A stretch of DNA of 64,000 bases, from contig NZ_CP018867.1 of assembly GCF_002849895.1 (NCBI RefSeq), forward strand, positions 1 to 64,000, written 5' to 3'. Below, piece after piece: positions 1-8,030 of the stretch. Source of the DNA: Companilactobacillus alimentarius DSM 20249 (GTDB lineage Bacteria > Bacillota > Bacilli > Lactobacillales > Lactobacillaceae). Positions within the stretch are counted from its first letter, which is position 1. Every line of letters begins with the position of its first letter. The notes under the pieces were generated by a model. It was not told where the DNA came from, searched no databases, and saw only the letters and a program-made list of their open reading frames with translations. Position numbers and translations under genes: made by a program.

Positions 1-655
1 GCACATCAGAAACTTGATATTTATGATAATTCCAAGGATTTTATAACTGGTAAAGAATTGCCCAAAAGTGGTAAATAGTATTACAGAAATTATCCAATCT
101 AATAAACCCCAAGGAAGAGTTCATGAACTAAAACAACTTAGTGATGATTTTAAAGATGAATATAATAAGGAATTTGATCGTAAATTGGATGATATTAATG
201 TTCAAATTGAGGTTGAACGATCAAATACACTTGATTATATTGCTAAAACTGATTGCTTGGATAAATTAGAAAGTGAAGTAAATCACCGGTTTGATGAATT
301 TATTAAAGAAGCTGAGGAATCAGTTAACTTGGATAAATTGGTTGTTGTTAAGGATAAGGTATTGCCAGTTGGTTCAAGATTTAGAGAAAGAGCTGATAAA
401 ATTGTCGAGGAAAGAAATTCTTCAAAAGAGCCAAGTCCGAATCTAAATGGCGGTAATAGTGGAGATGATTCCATACACGGTGAACCTAAAAAATCTGTTT
501 CACAACCAATACACATTAATATCAGACAATTACAAATTCCAAAGAATTGGTCGTTGAAAGATGAAGATGACGTAGATGCTGAGTTGAAACTTTTAAAGAG
601 AGCTTTAATAGAAGAATTAAAGAGAAATAATAACAATATTAATTTGAGTCTTTAA
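1..655 (+). pseudogene. brxC: BREX ATPase BrxC (PglY-like), C-terminal end, frameshifted
   Basis: Only the last ~215 residues are in the window; the gene enters from the left edge. BrxC is the large P-loop ATPase of type 1 BREX phage defence. The ending (start of motif QPIHINIRQLQ, then a segment like NWSLKDEDDVDAEL) has the form of BrxC C-termini, and pglX follows 17 bp downstream as in type 1 operons. Bases 1-66 are open in frame 1 (reads KDFITGKELPK); bases 68-655 continue the same protein in frame 2. One extra A in the run at 64-67 restores a single frame. The GTG at 68 is therefore not a real start. The ATPase motifs lie outside the window, so identity rests on the C-terminus and context. 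Confidence 0.75.
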
Positions 656-1261
656 ATTTAGAAGGAAAATACATGGATAAAAACGCGATAAAAAAGTTTG
701 CTATCAATGCCCGTAATGAGCTACGTGCAATGGTCAAACAAAAAGCCAATGTAATAGGAATTACTGAGAATGGAATTGAAGATAAATTATCAATTTCTAC
801 TAAAGAAATCGAATATTATATTGATGATAAGTTCCATTAATTGGAAAAGATATTCAAAAGCGAAAAAACTAGTTGATGAATTGAATACTCGTGCCAAAAA
901 AAGCGACTATAAGACAGCCTTCAATGACTTAGTTGAGGAAGTGGCTTACACATGGTTTAACAGAATTGTGGCCATTCGTTTCATGGAAGTTAACGATTAT
1001 TTACCAAGTAGAACCAGAGTCTTATCAAGTACTCAGAATCGTAATGAACCAGATATTATGATTGATCCGTTATCTCTGGAAGATGATTTAGGGGGCTTTT
1101 TCAGACGATGACCGTCAGTTGATTAGTGATGCTTGGGATACTGAAGATCCCACGACTATGGATAAGTTGTACAAGATGTTGTTTATCAAACAAGCCAATG
1201 CTTTGAACAAGAACTTGCCGTATCTATTTGAAAGAACAAATGATTATGCAGAATTATTGTT

Positions 1262-1389
1262 CACTCCAAGCTATAATCACGGTGTGATAAAAGATATTGT
1301 TACTGAGATTCCAGAGAGTAATTTTGATGTTGAACAAGGCGGTCAGGTTGAGATTATTGGATGGATTTATCAGTATTACAATACGGAAC
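1262..1389 (+). repeat. Inverted repeat IR1, left arm (128 bp)
   Basis: It is identical over 128 bp to the reverse complement of 7399-7526 (compared base by base). It encodes PglX residues ~197-239, just before the methyltransferase core. Outside the repeat the two copies diverge abruptly. It is the outermost of three inverted-repeat pairs that nest around the recombinase gene. Confidence 0.95.
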
Positions 1390-2541
1390 TGCATGACGAA
1401 GTTGTAAACATTAGTGGCGGTGCCATTCAAAAAAGTGATATCCCAGCCGCAACCCAGTTATTTACTACTGATTGGGTCGTTAGATATATGGTCGACAATT
1501 CACTTGGTAAATACTGGCTTGAAAGACATCCAAATAGTTCATTAAAGAAAGAACTCAAATATCTTTTACCAGAAAAATTAAATATTGTGCCAAATGATAA
1601 GGATATTCAAGATATCAAATTTGTTGATAATGCTATGGGGTCCGGACATATTTTAATTTATGCATTCGATGTTCTTATGAAGATTTATCAAGAAGAAGGA
1701 TATTCAGCCAGGGATGCAGCAGTTGATATTATTACTAAAAATCTATATGGATTAGAAATCGATCAACTAGCAACATTTTCTTTAATGATGAAGGCTAGAC
1801 AGTACAATCGTCGAATTTTAAGAAAATCAGATATTAAACCTAATTTACATGTTTTTGTCGAAACAAATAACATATCTTCAGAATTTTTAGAATTAATACC
1901 TGAAGATTCTCAAAAAGATGTACAAGAGCTAGTTAATACATTTAAGAATGCCAAAGAATTAGGTTCTATTACTAAACTTGAAAGACAATATAATTATGAG
2001 AAATTACGTTTAGACGTAAATAATATTAAAGATCCTGGAATTGATTTATACGGCATTCAGTCTTCCAAAGAATTAGTATTAAAGGTGTTAGATTTAGCTG
2101 AAGTTATTAGTGCCAAATATGATGTTGTAGTCACTAATCCTCCATACTTGAATAAAATGGACAAAAATCTCAAGAAATACGTTAAAAAATATTATTCAGA
2201 TTATTCTGGTGATCTTTTCTCGGTCTTTATTTATAACAATATAAGTTGGTTAAAGCCAGGTGGATATTCAGCCTATATGACACCATTTGTTTGGATGTTT
2301 ATCAAAACATATGAAAAATTGAGAACATTTATCGTTGAAAACAAAAAAATATCTAGCTTGATTCAAATGGAATATTCAGCATTTGAAGAAGCTACTGTGC
2401 CAATTAATACCTTTGTGATTAAGAATTCTAAGCCTAATGATGAAGGAATTTATTTAAAGCTTTCTGCTTTTAAAGGTGGCATGGAAGTTCAAAATCAAAA
2501 GGTTCTAGAAGCAATTGGGAATCCAGACTGTGGATATATTT

Positions 2542-2880
2542 ATCGAACTAATCAAGCGAACTTTAGTAAGATTCCTGGTAGTCCTATTGCTTATTGGGCT
2601 AGTGAAAATTTGATTAAGGATTTCGAAAAAGGAACTAGAATGGACGAATTAGTTGACCCAAGACAGGGATTAGCAACAGCTGATAACAATAGATTCTTAC
2701 GAATGTGGTATGAGGTTATAAATAGCAATATTAGTTTTAATTCTCATTCTATAAAAGAATCATTAGAATCTAATAAAAAATGGTTTCCATATAATAAAGG
2801 TGGATCTTATAGAAAATGGTATGGAAATTATGATTATGTAGTTAATTGGGAAAAAGATGGCTATGAAGTAAGAAATTTCA
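2542..2880 (+). repeat. Inverted repeat IR2, left arm (339 bp)
   Basis: It matches the reverse complement of 5839-6177 over 339 bp, with only a handful of substitutions (for example T/C in the codons for IPGSP and ENLIK). It encodes PglX residues ~624-736, after the catalytic domain. It separates the catalytic module (1390-2541) from the next variable module (2881-3233). Confidence 0.95.
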
Positions 2881-3233
2881 CTGATGCTAATGGAAAAGTT
2901 AGATCAAGACCCCAAAATACTGATTATTACTTTCATGAAGCGATAACATGGCCTAAAATCACATCTGGCAAATTTAATGTTAGGTATAGGGTTTCAGGAT
3001 CTATTCATGATACCGCGGGTAATGAAGCATTTTCTAAAATCATAAAGATCTTATTAATGATGTAGGATTCTTAAATACTAATGTAGCGCAGTACATATTA
3101 GATACTTTAAATCCAACTATAAATGCACAAATTGGTGATTTTGGTAATATACCAGTATTATTGAGAATGTTGAAACAGTATATCAAAAGACAATGAATAA
3201 CATAAAAATTTCCAAAGAAGATTGGGATTCAAG

Positions 3234-3292
3234 CGAAATCTCATGGGATTTCAAACAACATCCACTCTTAAATCACATCGCTGATGATAAGC
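3234..3292 (+). repeat. Inverted repeat IR3, left arm (59 bp)
   Basis: It is identical over 59 bp to the reverse complement of 5436-5494 and encodes the PglX segment EISWDFKQHPLLNHIADDK. It is the innermost inverted repeat. Downstream of it the plus-strand copy has a ~300-residue C-terminal domain, while the minus-strand copy has only a short tail. Confidence 0.95.
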
Positions 3293-4211
3293 GAACAGAA
3301 GTAAATGGTAGTTTACAAAATGCGTTTAGTATTTGGAAATCAGAGGCTCAAGATAGATTTGACCAATTAAAGTATAATGAAGAAGAATTAAATAAGATTT
3401 TTATTGATCTATATGGTTTACAAGATGAGTTGACTCCGGATGTTGCCGATAAAGATGTTTCTGTACGTTTGGCTAACGAAAAACGTGATATTAAATCTTT
3501 CTTGTCTTATTTTGTTGGCGTAGTATTTGGCAGGTATTCTCTTGATACTGAGGGTCTTGCTTTTGCTGGGGGACAATGGGATAGCTCTAAATACGATTCC
3601 TTCGTGCCAAATGACGATAATATCTTGATGTTAAATGATAAGAAATATTTTGATGATAAGCGCGATATCATGAGTCGTTTGAAAGAATTTTTGACTGTAA
3701 CTTTTGGTGCAGATAATGTAAAAGATAACCTTGAGTATATTGCTTCAGTTGTTGGTAAAAAAGCAGATAATACTGAGGATTCCATTAGAAGGTACTTTGT
3801 TGAAGACTTCTTTAAAGATCATAAGAAGATATATCAAAAACGTCCAATCTATTGGGAATTTTCAAGTGGTCGAGCTAATGGATTCAAAGCTTTAATGTAC
3901 TTACATAGATACAACGAAAATGAATTAGCAATGATTAGAACTAATTATTTGCATCCATTGCAGGGTAGATATGAAACCAATCTTAAACAATTGGATCAAT
4001 TATTAGAATCTGAAACCGTTGCTAAAGAGAAGAAGAAACTTGAAAAAGAAATTAATCATGTAAATAAGCAACTATCTGAAATTAAGAAGTATGATCCGTT
4101 AATTCAACATATTGCTAATGAGAAAATATCGTTAGACTTGGATGATGGTGTAGTGGTTAATTATGAAAAACTTCAAAATGGTGAGAAAATTTTAACTAAT
4201 TATAAGTAGAT

Positions 4212-4243
4212 AAAAGGGCTTTTCCAATCGGAAAAGCCTTTTT
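4212..4243. terminator. Bidirectional rho-independent terminator
   Basis: A 14-bp stem (AAAAGGGCTTTTCC paired with GGAAAAGCCTTTTT, 4-base loop AATC) lies between the convergent ends of pglX and the recombinase gene. It can serve both strands because it has A and T runs on either side. Confidence 0.85.
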
Positions 4244-4264
4244 ATGTGCCAAGAAATGTGCCAA
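4244..4264 (+). repeat. Paired ATGTGCCAA motifs beside recombinase (arm- or att-like)
   Basis: ATGTGCCAA occurs at 4244-4252 and 4256-4264, immediately after the recombinase stop codon. The same nonamer occurs in inverted orientation at 5390-5398, just upstream of the gene. Repeats of this kind flank many phage integrase genes and may be recombinase-binding arms or relics of an attachment site. Confidence 0.45.
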
Positions 4265-5353
4265 CTATTTTATGGCATTATCTAGAATAGAAATTATCTT
4301 ATCTTGATCCTGAGATTGCAATTCTCTAATTATATGTAAGTAAGTTGATTGAGTTGTTGTGATGTTACTATGACCCAATCTTCTCGAAACGGAAAGTACG
4401 CTAACTCCTTTATAGAGTAAGATTGAAGCATGCGTGTGACGCAATCCATGAAATGTTATACGGGGAATATTAAGTGATTCAAGTTTATTAGTTAGTGACT
4501 TATTTATTTCAGCACTTACCAAAATATGATCTTTCTTATTCATAAATATTGGCTGGTTGTTTTTAAATTCATGAAGTTTCAGGTATTCTTTTAATTTAAA
4601 AACTGTCTGTTCATCGATAGCAATTTTTCTGATAGAGGATTTCGTTTTAGTCTTCATAAAGCCAGTTTTATATTTATAATCCCAAGTCTTATTTACGCTA
4701 ATATATCCGGATTTGAAGTCAAAGTCTTTAGTTGTCAAACCCACAACTTCGCCATATCTCATCCCAGTCACAGCCGCAATAAAAATAATCATTTCATCTA
4801 TTTTGTTGGTATTAAGATTCTTTATTAAAATTGACCAATTTTTATAACTCAAGACTTTATTAATTTTTGGTCGTTCTATTCCAGTTATAACGGCTTTTCT
4901 AGTTGGATCCGCCATAATTATTTTTTCATCTAAAGCCTCAAGCAAACAAGCCCTTATTTGTTTATGAAAGCATGATACAGTGCGCTTTGCGTGTGTTTTA
5001 GCAAATTGGTTAATGCCTTCTTGATAACGTAGTTTAGTTAAATCCTTTAGTTTTAAATCGCCAAATATTTCATAAATGTGTTGAGCAGTATTTTGATATT
5101 TATTGAAAGTGATTTTAGACACTACATTTTTCTTAAAAACATTGATCCAACGTTTGTAGTAACTGACCAAGGGTTCTTCACTTGATTTTGCACTGGATAG
5201 ATTAGGGTATTCAATTTGTATCTGACTAGCTGCTAGAATAGCTTCTGATTTGTGTTCAAAGCCCGATTTACGTAGTTTCTTGTATTTACCAAATTGATCT
5301 TTGTATGATATTTCATATTGCCAAACGTGTCCTCTTTTACGATAACTGACCAT
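4265..5353 (-). CDS. Phage-type tyrosine recombinase, candidate pglX invertase
   Basis: This is a site-specific tyrosine recombinase of 362 residues with an N-terminal AP2-like arm-binding domain and SAM-like core-binding domain of the phage/Tn916 integrase type. Catalytic residues are present: R in TGMRYGE (~197), HGLRH (~302), GHS and Y in STYLHI (~339). The gene is intact, unlike its neighbours. I chose ATG 5353 because GGAGGG lies ~9 bp upstream; an in-frame ATG at 5398 has no such site. The start overlaps the stop of the reconstructed minus-strand pglX cassette (TAATG), so the two are probably translationally coupled. It sits inside three inverted-repeat pairs shared by the two pglX copies, which strongly suggests that it inverts them. 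This matches known recombinase-linked pglX variation in lactobacilli. An origin as a captured prophage integrase is likely. Confidence 0.9.
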   Translation of the reverse strand: MVSYRKRGHVWQYEISYKDQFGKYKKLRKSGFEHKSEAILAASQIQIEYPNLSSAKSSEEPLVSYYKRWINVFKKNVVSKITFNKYQNTAQHIYEIFGDLKLKDLTKLRYQEGINQFAKTHAKRTVSCFHKQIRACLLEALDEKIIMADPTRKAVITGIERPKINKVLSYKNWSILIKNLNTNKIDEMIIFIAAVTGMRYGEVVGLTTKDFDFKSGYISVNKTWDYKYKTGFMKTKTKSSIRKIAIDEQTVFKLKEYLKLHEFKNNQPIFMNKKDHILVSAEINKSLTNKLESLNIPRITFHGLRHTHASILLYKGVSVLSVSRRLGHSNITTTQSTYLHIIRELQSQDQDKIISILDNAIK

Positions 5354-5435
5354 TATTTGAGCCCTCCAAACGGAACAGTTGTCACAATTTTGGCACATAC
5401 GTAACTATATTCCAATAATTTTGCATTAAATAATT

Positions 5436-5494
5436 GCTTATCATCAGCGATGTGATTTAAGAGTGGATGTTGTTTGAAATCCCATGAGATTTCG
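5436..5494 (-). repeat. Inverted repeat IR3, right arm (59 bp)
   Basis: It is the exact reverse complement of 3234-3292. It lies in the 3' end of the silent pglX cassette, 80 bp upstream of the recombinase start. The segment inside IR3 (3293-5435) holds the long PglX C-terminus on one strand and the recombinase on the other. Confidence 0.95.
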
Positions 5495-5838
5495 AATGAA
5501 TCCCAATCGTTTTTAGATAGGTTATAAGATTATCTACATTGAATTCCTTTATAGATTTTAAAACTGGAAATTTGGAAAAATTTCCAATCTGCAGATGTAT
5601 CGTTGGGTTTAAAATTTTAAGATGTAATTTCCTACTGACGAATTCATTAATCCAAGTAAGTCAAACAGTTTTATTTTGTTATTAGAAAATGCAGACATAC
5701 CCGTAACATCATTTATGCTTCCCGGAAATCTGTATCTAATACTAAAGTTACCACTAGTAATATCAGACCATGTTATCGCTTCATGAAAGTAATAATCAGG
5801 ATTTCTTGTTACGGACCTTATCTTTCCATTGGACCATT

Positions 5839-6177
5839 TGAAATTTCTCACTTCATAACCATCATTTTCCCAATTAACTACATAATCGTAATTTCCATAC
5901 CATTTTCTATAAGATCCACCTTTATTATATGGAAACCATTTTTTATTAGATTCTAATGATTCTTTTATAGAATGAGAATTAAAACTAATATTGCTATTTA
6001 TAACCTCATACCACATTCGTAAGAATCTATTGTTATCAGCTGTTGCTAATCCCTGTCTTGGGTCAACTAATTCGTCCATTCTAGTTCCCTTTTCGAAATC
6101 CTTAATCAAGTTTTCACTAGCCCAATAAGCAATAGGACTACCAGGGATCTTACTAAAGTTCGCTTGATTAGTTCGAT
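5839..6177 (-). repeat. Inverted repeat IR2, right arm (339 bp)
   Basis: It is the near-identical reverse complement of 2542-2880 (a few substitutions). Within the silent cassette it separates the alternative catalytic module (6178-7398) from the alternative second module (5495-5838). Confidence 0.95.
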
Positions 6178-7398
6178 TATAACGATTACCAGGTATTGGA
6201 AGTTTAGAGGGAATCTTACCCGAAGTATCTGCAGTTTTGATTTGATGATAGGTCCCAATGAAATTAGGTAAGTTCATATTTCTTACAATCGTGACTGCCG
6301 TACCAAATGCAATACCCATAACATTATTTTCCATATGCATGAGGTTAGAAATTGTAAAGTTACTTAAAAGATGTGTCCTCATTTTTTCAAAACTTGATAG
6401 AAACATCCAAGATTGCATAGTAACCATGCAATTATATCCACCAGGAATCATTGATTTATTCCATCGTTCGATGAACATTGAAAATAAATCAGACTTTGCA
6501 TCTGGATAGTTAGTTTTTGCAAAATTACCGAGAATTTTATTCATTCTTGACGAACCCATATATGGTGGATTGGTAATGATAATGTGATATTGTGCAGATA
6601 AGATTTTAGAAACACTCAATAATTGCTTCAATGAATTAATTAAAGGAATCAATTCGAATGACATTTGTTCTTGATTTAGATTTGACAATTTTTGATATAA
6701 ATCATCATAATCAATATCAAGCCCCATAATTAGTGATCCTAAATCATTTCCATTATGGAATAAATTAATAACATTATTAAATAAGGTTACATCATGTTCA
6801 TTTAATTCATTAAACAAAAGTTCAAAATCATCACTGTTAAATTCATTCGTTTCAGGAATGTCATAAATATTCAATTTGATATTACTTGTCAAAGCACGTC
6901 TATTGTATTGACGCAATTTCATGTATACAGCAAAATATGATAACTGGAATGCTCTAGTGTCTATATCTAATCCAAATAAATTATTGGTTACAATTGATTT
7001 TGAAGCCTCTCTTTCAGAATATCCTTCTGATTGATAAATCTGCATTAATAAATCAAATGCATAAACCAGTATGTGTCCAGACCCCATCGAAGGATCAATC
7101 ATTTTTAAATCTGTTATTTCAAGATTACTTAGACTTTTGTCAACATCTTTTAATGACACAATAACATTCTCTGGTTGCTGAGCATCTTTCATGTAATATT
7201 GCCAATTGAAGTCACTTGCAATTTGTTCTTCTAAACGAGTGTCATTTTTTTCAAGTAAAGATTTAATCCATATTTTCCCCAATGAATTTTGGACCATATA
7301 TTTAACAATCCAGTCAGGTGTAAAAATCTGTGTCACTGAAGCAATTTCTGTATCTTTAAATTTATGTGATTTTGGAGAAGAAATTGCTTTTTCTTTTG

Positions 7399-7526
7399 GT
7401 TCCGTATTGTAATACTGATAAATCCATCCAATAATCTCAACCTGACCGCCTTGTTCAACATCAAAATTACTCTCTGGAATCTCAGTAACAATATCTTTTA
7501 TCACACCGTGATTATAGCTTGGAGTG
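7399..7526 (-). repeat. Inverted repeat IR1, right arm (128 bp)
   Basis: It is the exact reverse complement of 1262-1389. pglX similarity stops at its outer edge (7526), so the edge marks the limit of the invertible segment. Confidence 0.95.
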
Positions 7527-7592
7527 GACGAAAATTGCCAAACAAAAATGTTATAGGTAGCAGTAAATATATTATTCAAACGGATAGTGGCC

Positions 7593-7747
7593 ATCGATTC
7601 TTATCCAGTTGATTTACAAATGACTGAAAAAGAGAGGGCTACATTAGAATTAAAAAAGCATTAAAAGATATTCCTGTTAAGGATTTAAATACACCACAAG
7701 AAATTTCTGATTTTTTTGAGGATGGAAATAATGATAATCAAAACTAA
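7593..7747 (+). pseudogene. Broken antitoxin-like small ORF
   Basis: The plus strand between the silent pglX cassette and pglZ encodes a small acidic protein fragment. It reads IDSYPVDLQMTEKERATLEL, then, after one missing A in the run 7652-7657, continues KALKDIPVKDLNTPQEISDF to a stop at 7747. No intact start was found; the sequence upstream runs into the IR1 boundary, so the 5' end may have been lost to recombination. It overlaps the start of a toxin-like frame, which is the usual antitoxin-toxin arrangement. The antitoxin role is inferred from size, charge and overlap only. Confidence 0.4.
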
Positions 7748-7938
7748 TGATATCTTTATTATGTTCCGCTTATGGATAAAAAGGCGGTAAACATCGTCCT
7801 GTGTTGATAATAGATAGTGATGAAAAAAAACATTATTTTTTCAAAATAACAACAAAATACGAAGATAAATCTTCACAAATTAAAAACAATTACTATCCAA
7901 TTGTGGGATGGTTTAATCAGAATTACTTGTTTTTTTAA
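7731..7938 (+). pseudogene. Broken PemK/MazF-like toxin fragment
   Basis: The frame starts at ATG 7731 and overlaps the preceding small ORF. It reads IKTNDIFIMF, then needs one base at TT 7764-7765 and one at GG 7783-7784 to continue as PLMDKKGGKHRPVLIID and KKHYFFKITTKYEDKSS, ending at 7938. The RPVLII strand followed by a short beta hairpin resembles PemK/MazF-family endoribonuclease toxins, but the product would be only ~70 residues against ~110 in the family, so the C-terminus is missing. The locus is non-functional as given. Together with the antitoxin-like frame it looks like a relic of an addiction module inside the BREX locus. Confidence 0.4.
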
Positions 7939-8030
7939 CTTTTGGCGTCTAAAGACTTGAGTTTATTTAATAATGTATATCGATAATGTATTATTAATAT
8001 TGCGAGTAATAATTGAAAAGAGGCACTAGC

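Larger units (their letters stand above)
673..4209 (+). pseudogene. pglX: BREX adenine-specific DNA methyltransferase PglX (expressed-orientation copy, five frameshifts)
   Basis: PglX is the BREX N6-adenine methyltransferase that marks self DNA and is needed for defence. The start is ATG 673 with AAGGA just upstream. The reconstructed protein is ~1180 residues, the usual type 1 length. A SAM-binding motif I (DNAMGSGHIL, ~residue 320) and catalytic NPPY (~488) are visible; motif I has N where P is usual. The frame is broken by single-base runs: CC at 834-835 (one short), A at 863-868 (one short), G at 1091-1095 (one extra), A at 3036-3039 (one short), AA at 3166-3167 (one short). Correcting these gives one continuous PglX ending in a ~300-residue C-terminal domain with a coiled coil near 4010-4090. 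Three internal segments are repeated in inverted orientation in the second copy. Family identity is sure; whether the breaks are real is not. Confidence 0.85.
5353..7526 (-). pseudogene. pglX: Silent pglX cassette, lacking N- and C-terminal parts
   Basis: This second PglX-type coding segment is on the opposite strand. It carries its own methyltransferase core with canonical motif I (DPSMGSGHIL) and catalytic NPPY (TNPPYMGSS). Homology begins at IR1: the ~196-residue N-terminal region of the plus-strand copy is missing, and the apparent start at 7594 lies in unrelated sequence. Two one-base contractions (T run 5615-5618 and around 5520-5523) break the end. After correction the frame runs through IR2 and IR3 into a short tail ending VPFGGLK with its stop at 5353-5355, overlapping the recombinase ATG. 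It lacks the ~300-residue C-terminal domain. No start or promoter is evident, so it is best read as a storage cassette that becomes expressed when inverted. Confidence 0.85.

Noticed and set aside
68..655. A separate gene starting at GTG 68
   Set aside because: Frame 1 upstream encodes the natural continuation of the same BrxC protein, and there is no ribosome binding site; it is the 3' part of a frameshifted brxC.
7527..7594. N-terminus of the silent pglX cassette (apparent ATG at 7594)
   Set aside because: Homology to pglX stops at 7526; the extra ~23 residues read antisense through the toxin-antitoxin-like region and match nothing in PglX.
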